Assembly: GCA_029834535.1 (NCBI GenBank)
Contig: JAQMWT010000421.1
Span: forward strand, 1 to 64,000
DNA length: 64,000 nt
From: Chrysophaeum taylorii
Taxonomy: Eukaryota; Sar; Pelagophyceae; Pelagomonadales; Pelagomonadaceae
Direction: 5' to 3'
The notes under the pieces were generated by a model. The model worked only from the letters and a program-made list of their open reading frames with translations. It searched no databases and had not been told where the DNA came from. Positions within the stretch are counted from its first letter, which is position 1. Every line of letters starts with the position of its first letter. Position numbers and translations under genes: made by a program. This document shows positions 10,701 through 19,669 of this stretch, in pieces.

Positions 10701-11979
10701 CGAGCTCGCGGTCGCACGCTTCCTCGGCCGCGTCCGCGTCGCGGTTCGCGGCGGCGAGCTTGGCGCGAAGGCCGTTGAGCTCGTTCTGGAACATCTTCAC
10801 GAGGCCCTGGTTTCCGTCGCGCGCTGCTTCGGCCTCGAACTCGGCGCGCGCCTGGGCTTTCGCCGCCGCGACGGCCTTGGCGAGGCGGTCGCGCGCCGCC
10901 GCCTCGGCCTCGGCTTGGGCCTCCGCCGCTGCCTCGGCGAGGCCCCGTTTCTCGCCCGCCATGCGCGTCGCGAGTTCCATGTCCAGCGCCGCCTGCTCGG
11001 CCCTCGCTTTGCCTAGACTCTCCTCGAGCCGTTCCTGCTCGGCGGCGAGGCCGGCGAGCTTGTCGTTCGCGGCTTGGAGGCGCGCCTCGTAGCGAGCGAC
11101 GGCCGGGGCGTGGTTCCTGTTCTCCTTCTCGATCGCGTGTTTCATCTTCGCGGAGAGATCCTTCGGAATCGCGTCGAGCGCAGCCGAGTACCGCTGCTGC
11201 GAGAGGCTGCGCTCGCGACCCTGCTGCTCGCGCTCGACGTCGAGGTCTTGCGAGCGGCGACGCGCGCCGTCGCCGTCGAGATACTCGCGGAGGCGGGCCG
11301 CGTCTTCCGCGAGCGGGCCCTTCACGTGCGCCACGTATTCGTCCATCAACGCCTTCATCCTCGCATCGAACTGGGCCTTCTGGCGGTCGAGGGCCTCGCG
11401 CGCCGCGTTGGCGACGGCCTCGGCGTGGTCCTCCCGCTCCCTCTCGAGCCGATTCACGAGCTCCGCGTACATCTTTCGTAGCTCGGCGAGGTCGCGCCGT
11501 TGCTTGGACGTCAACCGCCGCAGCTCCTCGAGCACACCCGAGTTGTCGTCGAGGGAGCTCGCGTACGCCTCGTGGATGCGCTTCCGGAGGTTGGCGCTCA
11601 GCTCCTTCTCCAGCCGCCCGAGCGCCTGTTCCGACCGTTTCTGTCGTGCCGCGAGAGCCGCCTCGGCGCTATCGCGCTCTTCCCGAAGTCTTTGAAGATC
11701 CGCCTCGTGCCTCGACTTGAGCTCCTCCAAGTCCACCGCGAAATTGTGCTGTTCGCCGTCGAACCCCTGGAGCAATCGCTCGTACGCCTCTTCGAGGTCG
11801 TCGTCGTCCTCGCACTTGAGGTTCTCGATGCGCGTCCGCCGCTTCGGAGTTGGCGGGGGGGCTCTGCGTCTCGTGGGAGGGGGCGCCTGCTCCTCTTCGT
11901 CCTCGTCCTCCTCTTCCACCCCCTCGTCCTCGTCGTCGTTTGCATCGTACAACCCGAGCGTCTTTGCCAACCACTCCAT
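7774..11979 (-). CDS. Coiled-coil protein with inactive calpain domain
   Basis: Single exon, 1401 residues from ATG at 11979. Residues ~20-60 are acidic; ~60-650 form long coiled coils rich in Glu, Ala, Arg and Gln. Then comes a calpain protease core: SFVDLRFPP, then ALAAIAEAAPD, YRVRVCPGGLWETITLDD and LLLEKAMAKWNGSYSRLRAG. The catalytic cysteine of the family DCWFLxAL motif is replaced (DAWLTSAL, Ala near residue 790), the catalytic histidine of GHAY is replaced (ARAYALL, Arg near 961), and the NPWG asparagine motif is missing (LRLRGRRQQQQ). So it should not be a cysteine protease. A calpain C2-like domain III follows (KPWFEKRARCCLSASDP to GDYVVCAYTTGSQFPVL), then an EF-hand-like stretch (IFSRFNRRLDGALEFGDGGE) and a second beta-sandwich-like end. 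Probably a scaffold. Family assignment is good; function is inferred. Confidence 0.8.
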   Translation of the reverse strand: MEWLAKTLGLYDANDDEDEGVEEEDEDEEEQAPPPTRRRAPPPTPKRRTRIENLKCEDDDDLEEAYERLLQGFDGEQHNFAVDLEELKSRHEADLQRLREERDSAEAALAARQKRSEQALGRLEKELSANLRKRIHEAYASSLDDNSGVLEELRRLTSKQRRDLAELRKMYAELVNRLEREREDHAEAVANAAREALDRQKAQFDARMKALMDEYVAHVKGPLAEDAARLREYLDGDGARRRSQDLDVEREQQGRERSLSQQRYSAALDAIPKDLSAKMKHAIEKENRNHAPAVARYEARLQAANDKLAGLAAEQERLEESLGKARAEQAALDMELATRMAGEKRGLAEAAAEAQAEAEAAARDRLAKAVAAAKAQARAEFEAEAARDGNQGLVKMFQNELNGLRAKLAAANRDADAAEEACDRELGQKQRALQFERNQVEAMRDALMQQAHDTGSIDGDAAASLAGGYGKKNDNNNNGAAASAARGPVTEAMLAELRMDMCALREAVQETQRELEKEREKHPIRLRWLEDQIAERQSQVAALRQKATYDQGGNHDDDDDDDDGLPKSLQSEEIMRDWRRSSRSADAMRELSKPTTRGRSSSTSKEQKLSALRERLAVVAESIAAVNEELARSDGERRQVLLERLKVLEREATLLQRMQKSGRHPRRPTSSRLLARDAMAAIQAAMETQREIENKASGLDFESAPPEALAVALGGKSFVDLRFPPLDKPSAYGPGDRGPPLAWRRSAEIFGEPAPVFLSSSTGRKRLVSPRDLVVVPEDQDNNNNNNNDAWLTSALAAIAEAAPDVVRNAFPAGGDKQGAGIYRVRVCPGGLWETITLDDYFPCDPSTGAPKFARSARPELWVLLLEKAMAKWNGSYSRLRAGFAAEGLLDLAGLPTLTIDFKHLSFRQALADGAAFAQFFRAATRNKWIACVSSPGEDTHLDGRLKTPPPVLPSGLVPARAYALLAAIDVGGRKFLRLRGRRQQQQKIASNLLTPEVRAAMAAAEGPSEEPGTFFWTSFEDALQHFRSFSAALPASPAGKPWFEKRARCCLSASDPTEIYKLTLRQDAHVFVSLHQTDERQLGAPTHYVDLGVTVVQKKGPDSFDRRRQVVIPSFKLQDAVPPTLDRQIICPSFTGGDYRRPWPAGDYVVCAYTTGSQFPVLEHQQQQQGTWPHAYDKTLMRSVTREIFSRFNRRLDGALEFGDGGEVETMLSEMGLVDTRGEAHRLATFERTTTGLVEPELAEWLSLRSDWRQILRRLGYCPSEKKDDPPRLADHRRVALAVHADALVSLQKLPDEPTLVEQAQELPLLERGHRQSYPNVDVFVLSSAKGASLLAKNVADVPRRVRVDASKSKNCKSHTGHLDVSVLLAPDQALIVHHFSPAKRGAAWGYTFDVQSQPA

Positions 11980-12188
11980 ATGGTGGAGTGACCGAGACTT
12001 GACTTCATTATTTCGCGGCAAAAAGTTGTTTTTGAATAAACCGTTGGCACCCACCCACCCAAGAGGTGCTTGCTGCTGGGCCAATAATTTTCACCACTAC
12101 AACGTCGTCGCGTGATCTGCTTCGCCTGCAACGTCAGACTTCGAACACCCGGTCGGTCGGGACGCCCGCCCGCCCGACGACTTCTTCA

Positions 12189-12222
<34 letters not shown>

Positions 12223-12470
12223 TTAAATTGAGAGGTTTATTTATTTGTATATCATCCATAGCCGCCGAAGATTTAACATTACTCTCTTACAGTCGGTGGT
12301 ATAAACCACCAAAAATGGTTGGTCTAAAAATTAAGTCTCTACTCATAGAAAGCGCGACCGACATGGAGGAGGAGGAGGACGACGTATGGGGGGAGAGTTG
12401 GCTCGAGGGCGATCAACCGAGGGGACGCTGCTTTGCTCGCGCGGATCATAAATCATACACGAGAGACGAC
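11980..12470. other. Intergenic with (GCC)n run
   Basis: Between the calpain-like gene start and the aspartyl-protease stop. It contains about ten GCC/CGC triplets at 12191-12222 and an AT-rich patch at 12224-12330 that could hold the protease gene's polyadenylation region. No gene supported. Confidence 0.6.
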
Positions 12471-13973
12471 CTACGCGACCTCGAGGTTGCGAATAGGCTC
12501 ATAGCGGAATTTGGAGCGCAGGCGAGTTTGAACCTTGGAGACGGCAGCCCCGACGACGAAGGCGCCGACCGCGAGGGCGACGGCGGCCGCGAACGGAGGC
12601 GCGACGGCCGCGCGATGTTGTTGTTGCAAGAGCGCCTCCTCCTCCTCCTCCGACGAGTGGTAATCGGCGAGACGTAGGTCCTTAGTCGTGGCGGCGCCGC
12701 CGCCGCCGCCGCCGCCTTCTTCGCAGTTGGCGCTTCCAAAGCCGATTTTGTTATCGTCGCGATCGAAGACGACGATCTTGTCCTGGAGCGCGATGTTGCC
12801 GATGATGCCGACGTCCGAGGCAGATATGCCCCAGTAGTAGCAGCCGCCGTACAAAAGCGTGTATTCGGTGGGCGCGAGGGTGAGCGCGTAACCGTTCAAA
12901 TAGAGCGTCACGTCGGGGAAGGAGTCTAGACTAGAAACGCAAGTTTGCATGTTGAAGAAGGGCCACGAGAGCGAGGGGTTTGACGCGGCGACGAGTCCCT
13001 CGATTCGCATCGTCGCGATTTCCGGAAGATAGATCAAGGTCGTGCCGGAGTCGACCAACACGCCGCCGATCATGTTGAGCGCGACCGCGGGCACGCCGAG
13101 GTCGACGCCGTCGACGGAAACGGAAGCGAGAGAGACGAGATAGTAGCCATAAAACTCGCCGTACGTCTTCTCGGCGTCGACGAAGGTGATGTCCGAGACG
13201 TTGGTGTCGAGGCCGCCGATCGAGAGCATCGCCGTACTCGAGCAAAATGTCAAAGAAAAGACGTTCGAGGCGATGAGGCCCGCCTCGTACATGACGTCGA
13301 CGAGGGGCGTCGCCGCCGCGGACGAATCGTCCTCCTCGAGGCGGCGGCGGCGGGACTTTGCGTCGTCGTCGCAGTTTGAGTACCCCTCGGCGAGACCCGG
13401 ATACCCCAAGCCGAGGATGCCGTGGTAGCCCCCGCCCGAAAAGAAGTCCTTTTGGGACGTTATGCCGGAAAACGACGTATCCGCGAGAAGCGGTTTGCCG
13501 ACTCCCTCGAGGAAGCCCACCTTGGTCGCCACCGTCTCGCGGCCGCTCCAGGCCCCCGACCCATAAACGACGTCGATGCATTTGTCGAGTGTCGGGATGT
13601 CGAGGTCGGTCGAACCGACGCCGCAGCTGCAAGACTCGAGCGCTAGGGCGAGGTTCGACGAGCCAGTGTCAACGATCACTGGATACTCCCCAAACTTGGT
13701 GCCGTTCGCGACCGCGAGCTCTACGACGTAGTCCAAAGTCATCGGGTAGTCCCAGTACGACAAGATCTCGTGGTCCGCCGCCGAGATGACCTCACCCGTC
13801 GTCGTCGTCGCCTCGGGTCTTCGTTTCACCTCGAACAACCGACCCGTCCGCTGGCTCGCGTGCTCGTTGTACCTCGACACCCGTCCCTCGACCTCGGAAC
13901 GCAACCCCCTCGGCCTCGACCGCAGCGACACCACCTGCGCTCCCGCGGCCGCCAAGGGGATAAACACTAGCAT
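12471..13973 (-). CDS. Membrane-anchored pepsin-like aspartyl protease
   Basis: Single exon, 500 residues from ATG at 13973. It starts with a signal peptide (MLVFIPLAAAGAQVVSL). The two catalytic motifs are present: DTGSSN near residue 101 and DSGTT near residue 307. YGSGAWSGRE gives the flap-region neighbourhood, GILGLGYPGLAEGY the usual hydrophobic motif, and a tail IGNIALQDKIVVFDRDDNKIGF closes the pepsin fold. Cysteines are spaced as in A1 family enzymes. A long membrane segment near the end (PFAAAVALAVGAFVVGAAV) with a basic tail makes it a type I membrane enzyme, as in BACE or plasmepsin V. It would act in the secretory or endolysosomal system. A poly-Gly run (GCC repeat) precedes the anchor. 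Divergent from the MFS gene. Confidence 0.9.
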   Translation of the reverse strand: MLVFIPLAAAGAQVVSLRSRPRGLRSEVEGRVSRYNEHASQRTGRLFEVKRRPEATTTTGEVISAADHEILSYWDYPMTLDYVVELAVANGTKFGEYPVIVDTGSSNLALALESCSCGVGSTDLDIPTLDKCIDVVYGSGAWSGRETVATKVGFLEGVGKPLLADTSFSGITSQKDFFSGGGYHGILGLGYPGLAEGYSNCDDDAKSRRRRLEEDDSSAAATPLVDVMYEAGLIASNVFSLTFCSSTAMLSIGGLDTNVSDITFVDAEKTYGEFYGYYLVSLASVSVDGVDLGVPAVALNMIGGVLVDSGTTLIYLPEIATMRIEGLVAASNPSLSWPFFNMQTCVSSLDSFPDVTLYLNGYALTLAPTEYTLLYGGCYYWGISASDVGIIGNIALQDKIVVFDRDDNKIGFGSANCEEGGGGGGGAATTKDLRLADYHSSEEEEEALLQQQHRAAVAPPFAAAVALAVGAFVVGAAVSKVQTRLRSKFRYEPIRNLEVA

Positions 13974-14114
13974 GACGTCTCTCAAAATCTTGATTTTTTC
14001 CTTCTTTTCTTTCGTGTTGGGGAGGGGGCACCAGCAGCATCCGAGGTGTTAGTTTTCGTTGTCGTTTGTCAACGGACGTTTTCGACGTCCACCGTCTGAC
14101 GACGAAGCGGCGCT
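13974..14114. promoter_or_regulatory. Shared divergent promoter region (141 bp)
   Basis: The start codons of the aspartyl protease (minus) and the MFS transporter (plus) are 141 bp apart, so both 5' untranslated regions and promoters must fit here. A TTTTCCTTCTTTTCTTTC pyrimidine tract lies at 13995-14013. Inferred from gene layout only. Confidence 0.45.
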
Positions 14115-15518
14115 ATGTGTCCGCCGACTGTCCGGCGGAGGGGGCGCGAGTCGTGGGTGCCATTGTTCAAGATCCAGGTGTTCCTGGCGTGCGTGTCGTT
14201 CTCCATCATCGTGCCGTCGATCGCGCCTTACTTGGCGCGCATGGGCGCGCCGGAGTACATCCTCGGTGTGGCCGTGGCGGTGTACAGCTTGGGGGAGATG
14301 ATTGGGTCGACGTACTTTGGAAGGTGGATGACGGTGGCGATGCGGGAGGATCCCGACAGCGGCCCTCGGCGCGCGCTGCTCGCGGCGATCGCCGTTGGCT
14401 TTTTAGGATCAACGGCGTACGTATTGGCCGACGCGCTCCGAGGGGGCGCGATCGCCCCCAGCCCCTACGGATTCGGGCCCGCCCTCGTGGTGGTTGCCCG
14501 GCTCACCACAGGCATCTGGACCGGTGGGAAGATGACCATCGAACAGACATACATTGGGGAAGCGGCCGCGCCCGAGCGGACGACCGAAATTACGTCCGAA
14601 GTTGGCGTTTTTGCCGTCCTCGGCTTCGTCGTCGGACCGACCATCGGAGCCCTCTTTTCCCCCGTCGATTTTGGGAGTCGCGTCTGGCGCGTCGACCAGT
14701 ACACGGCCCCCGGGTACTTCATCGCGATCGCGTGCGCGCTCATGTCGGGCGCGACCGGCTTGGCGTTCGACCCAAAGGCGGGCTACGCTAACCCCGTCGT
14801 CTTGAGACGCCAGAACTCGTCGAGAGACCTCGATGCCTACGGCGCGACGGAACACGGCAAATTGGAGGAGGAGGAAGAGGAGCCCGACAAGGTCGGATTG
14901 TGGACACTCCTCGCTTGCTTTTTCGCCCACTTCTATAGCTTTGCGATCCAGGAGACGATCACCACCCCCTTCGTCGCCGCCCGCTTTGGCTGGTCGCAGC
15001 GCCAGATCGACTATTTGTTCGCGGGCGTCGGCCTCTTGAGCCTGCTGACTTCGTTCGTCGTCGCGCTCCTCGCTAAGGTATGCTCGGACGTCGCCCTTCT
15101 CGTTCTCTCGCTCGTCTTCGGCTTGGTTGGCTCCCTCGCGCTCATCGATCAGCCCTTGGGACCCCCGCTCGACGTTGTCCGCTTCCTCCTAGGCTTTGGC
15201 TTAATCACCATCGCGTTTCCCTTTGGACGAAACGTCGCGCTCGCCATGTACTCCAAGGTCCTCGGGCCCACGCCCCAGGGCTCCTGGATCGGCCTCATGT
15301 TCGTCGTCGGTGCCATCCCGCGCTGCTTGGGTCCAAGTTGGTCCCTCTACTGCCTCCGCCTCGCCTGCACCCTCTTCCCCCGCCCGGCTCCCTGCCCCGC
15401 CGGTGGACGCACCTGCCTCGAATTCTTCATCTCGGCCGCCTTTTTCGCGGCCTGCATGATTCTCGTCTTCAGAGTCAAGACTGCGCTCCTCCCCTTCGAA
15501 GACCGGAACCGCAGTTAG
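14115..15518 (+). CDS. MFS transporter, MFSD8/CLN7-like
   Basis: Single exon, 467 residues with about 12 membrane segments split by an acidic loop near residue 250. Segment one (FLACVSFSIIVPSIAPYL) is followed by ILGVAVAVYSLGEMIGSTYFGRW, the MFS loop 2-3 region. LTTGIWTGGKMTIEQTYIGEAAAPERTTEITSEVG is split here across motif and loop; RTTEITS and the late YSKVLGPTPQGSWIGL resemble the MFSD8 (CLN7) and SPX-MFS type, where the YSK(I/V)xGPxPQGxWMG block is diagnostic. MFSD8 is a lysosomal/vacuolar transporter. The substrate cannot be read from sequence. ATG at 14115 is the first in frame. Confidence 0.75.
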   Translation: MCPPTVRRRGRESWVPLFKIQVFLACVSFSIIVPSIAPYLARMGAPEYILGVAVAVYSLGEMIGSTYFGRWMTVAMREDPDSGPRRALLAAIAVGFLGSTAYVLADALRGGAIAPSPYGFGPALVVVARLTTGIWTGGKMTIEQTYIGEAAAPERTTEITSEVGVFAVLGFVVGPTIGALFSPVDFGSRVWRVDQYTAPGYFIAIACALMSGATGLAFDPKAGYANPVVLRRQNSSRDLDAYGATEHGKLEEEEEEPDKVGLWTLLACFFAHFYSFAIQETITTPFVAARFGWSQRQIDYLFAGVGLLSLLTSFVVALLAKVCSDVALLVLSLVFGLVGSLALIDQPLGPPLDVVRFLLGFGLITIAFPFGRNVALAMYSKVLGPTPQGSWIGLMFVVGAIPRCLGPSWSLYCLRLACTLFPRPAPCPAGGRTCLEFFISAAFFAACMILVFRVKTALLPFEDRNRS

Positions 15519-15783
15519 CTGCCGCGGGCATTCGTTTATTCGACATTCTCGCTTCGATTAAAAAAAAAAAAACCTAATAGTCCTTCTTCCTACAACACAC
15601 AATCTTGGGCACATAATGTTCAAAAAATAGAGCAGAACAGATCAGAACAGAACATCCCTCCCGCGTTCGCCCCGCCCTTCGCGGCGTGTTGGAGGACTTC
15701 TCTTCTGGCGACGCTGCTGGTGCTGGGCACTATTATCGACCTCTTCACAACAAAAACGAACAACATCCTAATCCAGCCTCCCG

Positions 15784-16207
15784 TCATGTGTCCACAACCT
15801 GCGCGCGCGTGGGTCGTAAAACAGGTATTCCTGCTCCTACCGACCGGTAGCAGAGGCCGAAGATGATCACGAGTTGAGTGACGATTATCGTCCAAAGCAT
15901 GCCGCGCTTCCGTGCCCTCCGTTGCGACATTTCGGTGATTTTCGACCCTATCGCCGTCGATGGGTGGCGACCGCGACAACCACTCACGCGTCTCGAGGGT
16001 GAAGTCCTGCACTTGGCGCGCCTTATCTCGCGTTTGGGCGAATTGACCGCGCTGCGCATCGAGCTGCAGTAGTGTCTTCTCCCCGATCTCTTGCGTTTCC
16101 TGCCGACCTCTCACGCAAGAAACTGATCCGCGCACCGTGACGATGTCCTCGGTGTCGCTGATCAAGCCCGTCAGCTCGTCGTCTCGATATGGCGCGTCCA
16201 GGGACAT
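15784..16207 (-). CDS. Short Q-SNARE, Vti1-like
   Basis: Two exons, 16207-15988 and 15947-15784, joined by a 40-bp intron with a GTGAGT donor; the sum is 384 bases, giving 127 residues. After splicing, the chain shows a SNARE helix (ETQEIGEKTLLQLDAQRGQF, then DFTLETRSKITEMSQRRARK) with glutamine at the expected zero layer, followed directly by a tail anchor MLWTIIVTQLVIIFGLCYR. This pattern (ETxxIG, LxxQRxQ, LxxMxRR, then membrane) is that of Qb-SNAREs such as Vti1/GOSR. The N-terminal Habc bundle is missing, so it may be a short form or an upstream exon is undetected. Role: membrane fusion in the endomembrane system. Confidence 0.75.
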
Positions 16208-16326
16208 ATGTTGTTGTGAAGGCAAAAATACAATATCGTTTTTTTCTCGTTTTATATCGACATTATAGAGGGAGGGCACGGGCGTTGAGGCTTTTTTGGG
16301 TTGTTGTTGGGAGACGTGATCACAAC

Positions 16327-17366
16327 TCACGTGAGGGATGCCTGGAAGGCGGGAATCATGGGCATACTGAATTTTGGGTTATAACAAGTTGGCTGCTTAG
16401 GGAGGGGGGCACGGTCGTTGAGGAGGGGCCTTGGGTTGTGTGGGTACGTGAGAGGGATGCCTACAAGAAGACGGGAGTGGGTATCCCGACCGATAAGGGG
16501 ATGTGAGCGAAGACGTGAGGTTAGGGTTGTCGACGCGGATGGCGATGAAGGCGGTCTTTGGGAAGTGCTTGACGCGGGTGAGTCGCGCAGCCCAGGAAGA
16601 AAAAGGATCGGAACCCCGAGGACGAGGAGTGTGAAGGCAGCCATATAGTAGCTGGCGCTCCCCCCGACAACACCAACGTACGTCTCCTCGACTGAATTGC
16701 CGGCCTTCTTGGCGCTCATCGACCAGATGCCCTCGAGCATCGTGGCCACGTCTCCCGGTCCTCGCCGGGGTCGACGCAGGCCTTGAACACCGGCTTATTA
16801 TTATGGTCGGCGGTCTCGGTGATATTGATGACGTGCGTATGTGCCTCCATCTTGTACCCGTCGAAGCAAGCACATGAACCGCCTTGGATTTCCCAGGGCG
16901 GCCCACATCTTGTCATTGTTCACGTCCGAGTCGTCGAAAATATGGACGATCGAGGTTCTTCGGAACGAGTCGCACTTCGGCATGCGCTTGACGTAGGCCG
17001 AGTTGAGGGCAGTAATCATATTAATGAAGAACACCGGGTCACTCTGCTCCAGAGTGCACAAATAGGCCCGCGTCTTGGTCGTACTAGTGGAGACTTGGCG
17101 ACGGCGATTTTTACCTCATCCACAGTAAACTTGCACCCCACAGTATTATCCGCCCAGTACGACGTCGTCCATGTCTGCGTCTCTTTCGAATAATAGGTGC
17201 AGTCCAGCGCCGCACACAAATACGTCGTTTGCTTCTCGGAATTCGTAGGCGACGTAGTCCACGACGAAGCTCTTTATGCGTGCGGCCAGCCTTTGGCGCC
17301 ATCCTTGACGCGCCTCTCAGAAAGTACTCGAGAAACTGAAAAAAAGACGACTAAGACTTACTACTC
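16327..17366 (-). CDS. Multi-exon membrane protein gene, structure unresolved
   Basis: Several minus-strand blocks of natural protein join with 31-49 bp GT-AG introns: REAND joins TWTTSYWADNTVGCKF across a 49-bp intron, and FTVDE joins TRAYLCTLEQSDPVFFINMI across a 41-bp intron. Further blocks in other frames are GYKMEAHTHVINITETADH (with an NIT glycosylation site), KACVDPGEDRE, and a terminal hydrophobic helix in SASYYMAAFTLLVLGVPILF. Spaced cysteines and one C-terminal helix suggest an extracytoplasmic domain with a membrane anchor. Two frame changes (near 16895 and 16750) have no clear intron, so the gene may be decayed, or I have missed splice sites. Family unknown. Confidence 0.45.
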
Positions 17367-17670
17367 CTAGTGCAAGGATTTCAAAGCGCAAATCGAAATA
17401 CAAACAAAACGATATAATAATAATATCGAAATAATAATATCGGTATAAAACGATATCTGCCAGTTGAAAAAAAAATCGAACATAATCTACGACCGCAGCC
17501 GACGACGCATTACCATCGTTGTGGTGGTGCCGGATCAGCGGTGTTTTTCGGACCTCGGTCTACGTCGTTGTCGACGGGCCTGATCATCGAACGACAGAGG
17601 GTCCACGCACACTTTCTTTTTCCAACAACAAAAGTTAGTTGGATGCGACTCACCACACAGTTCCGAGGGG
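17367..17670. other. AT-rich intergenic patch
   Basis: Between two minus-strand genes. 17401-17480 is unusually AT-rich for this genome and holds repeated TATAATAATAATATCG-like words. Probably a terminator/promoter gap. No gene seen. Confidence 0.5.
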
Positions 17671-18447
17671 CTAGTCGGGATCGGTGTCGCCGAGGTGCCA
17701 CTTGCAGACGTCTCTTAACCGGAGGACAGGCTCGTCCTCGACCGACGGTTGCATGAGCCAAGCGGCGTTATATATAGTGTGGGCGTCGCGGCTCTCGCAC
17801 CACAGGACGTCGTCGACAATCTTTGCGTTGGCCTCGAGCTGGAGCTGGAGGCTTTGGTGAACTGGGCCGGCGGTTTGCGGGAAAGAAGTCGTGTTGGCAC
17901 ACCTTGGGCGACGAGGTCCAGGAGGAAATCGCGCTCGCGTTCAGCGCTTGGATACCAGGCGTCATCGCGATGATCGTGTGGAGTACTCACTCACTATGTG
18001 GGTCGGTCGGGTGCGACAGCGTAAGAGACGCGCGATCGTTCGTCTTGGACGGTGCGGAGCGCCTCGAGCGCCGAACGCTGCGCGACGGTCAAGCCACGGC
18101 GGGCGCGCCGCACCATGTCGTCGAGAGCTCGCGAAAGGCCCGCGTGGGCGTGTACCATGCTGCGAGATGATATGTCTGTCTATCTATCCGAGGAGGAGGC
18201 ACCACGACAGAGCCTTCTCACATGTCTTCTAGGCGCATGGCGGCCAACTCGGTTGCGCGACGGTCTCCGACGCGGTGGTTGAGGAGGTGCCTAGAAAAAA
18301 AGAAGGCTCACCCCCGAACGGTGGAAGCGCTCACGAGCGTTGCAGGACCGCGCGCGAGGCCCGGCCGAGGCAGTCCAAGCCCGCGTTTTGCGCCGCCTTC
18401 CATTTGCGAAGCGCCGAAAGGACGCGGCCATAGTCTTCTTGATCCAT
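17671..18447 (-). CDS. Five-exon gene, possibly AIRIM/C1orf109-like
   Basis: Exons 18447-18335, 18290-18222, 18159-17995, 17946-17903 and 17861-17671 join in phase to 582 bases (193 residues). All four introns are GT-AG and 41-62 bp; three donors start GTGAG. No single open frame shows this protein. It begins MDQEDYGRVLSALRKWKAAQ and is mostly helical, with LSRALDDMVRRARRGL, ERERDFLLDLVAQVHQSLQ and a tail VCKWHLGDTDPD. The helical order and a central (Y/M)AxxLxxLxxxHxxx(L/Y) block faintly recall AFG2-interacting ribosome maturation factor. That is a weak guess. The exon structure is the firm part. Confidence 0.6.
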
Positions 18448-18496
18448 CAAGAAGGAAAGGGTAAGGATAGTGAGTTGAAGTTGCTCGCCACTCACG
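18448..18496. promoter_or_regulatory. 49-bp gap between divergent start codons
   Basis: ATG of the minus gene at 18447 and ATG of the plus gene at 18497 are separated by 49 bp. If both starts are right, promoters must overlap the opposite transcription units. Inferred from layout. Confidence 0.4.
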
Positions 18497-19560
18497 ATGG
18501 CGGCGTCCGCCCGTTGGGTGGTGTGGGTGTGGGTGTGGTGGTTGGCCGCCGCGGGGAGCCTGCGGCTGTCGGCTCGGATGCGGTTGGTGGGGCGCGTGCG
18601 CGGCGGCGGCATTGAGCGCGACAACTTTTTCTCGTCGGGGGGGGGCTACGACGAGGCGCAGTTCTACTCTGAAGCATACCGAAAACGACCCCCCGCACCT
18701 CGAGAGGTCGTTGTCGCGGAAGAGGAGGTCTCGTCCGAGGCGGCGTTGCCGGCCTTCGCGCTGCCCGCCGTGATCGGGGGGTGCGCTGCGACGGTGTTCG
18801 CGATGTTTTTCGCTCTAACGCGCAAGCCTTCTTCGAACGAGCGATCGGCCGAGAAGATGTATGCCGACAGCGTCGCGGCCCTCGAGGCGCAGCTCCACCG
18901 GCTGTCGGTGGATCGGCAGATGCTCGCCGACGAGTTCGCCGAGGCGCGCAAGGGGCTCGAGAGTCAGATTAAAACCGTGACGGAGTCGGCGGAGAGTTCC
19001 CGAAACGAGCTCGCGGACGCGCTCGAGCGCGCGCAAACGGACGCGAGCAAGGCCCGCGCCGAGCTGGCGGCCGTATCGCAGCGCCTCCAGGCCGAGCTCC
19101 AGACCACCGAACAGCTCCGCCAGGACAAGGCGAGGCAGCAAATCGAGCTCGACAATCTCCGGTTGGTCGTCCAGCAGCAGCAGCAACAACGCGCCCAGAC
19201 TCCTCCTCCTCCTCCTCCTCCTCCGCCGCCGCCTCGGAGATTCGACGACTATTACCTCGACGACGAGGACTACGACGAGCCCCTCGCGGAAGACGATGAC
19301 TCGCCGCCGCCGTTTGTCGCGCGACAACCCCCGAAGAAGAAGACGACGACGGCGGCGACGGCGCCGGCAAAGCGAAAAAAAAAGTCGACGCCGACGAGGC
19401 AAAACCCGCGGCCGCCGCCCAGCGAAGACGACGGCGACGACCTGGTGCGTCCCGTGTACCGCGCCGCTCATTTCGTCCTCGACAGGTCAAAGAGCTCCGT
19501 CGCCAGCTCCAGCTCGCGCGCAAGAAAATCGCCGAGAACGGCGGCGATCCCGAATTGTGA
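18497..19560 (+). CDS. Coiled-coil single-pass membrane protein
   Basis: Two exons, 18497-19444 and 19486-19560, with a 41-bp GT-AG intron in phase 0; 340 residues. The start MAASARWVVWVWVWWLAAAG is a signal peptide or first anchor. A second membrane helix (FALPAVIGGCAATVFAMFFAL) is followed by a coiled coil of about 120 residues (ALEAQLHRLSVDRQMLADEF onward), poly-Gln, poly-Pro (about 11), an acidic stretch and a KKKK-rich segment. The spliced tail VKELRRQLQLARKKIAENG is a return to coiled coil, which supports the intron. Family unknown; compare plastid or ER tethering proteins. It is divergent from the five-exon gene. Confidence 0.7.
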
Positions 19561-19669
19561 TCGATTCCCTCTTATTGTACTCGCACTATTATGTCGACTT
19601 TGGAGGTGTGTGTCGAACCTCCACCTCGCGCCATTCACCACCACCACCACCACCACGTGGAGTATAGAC

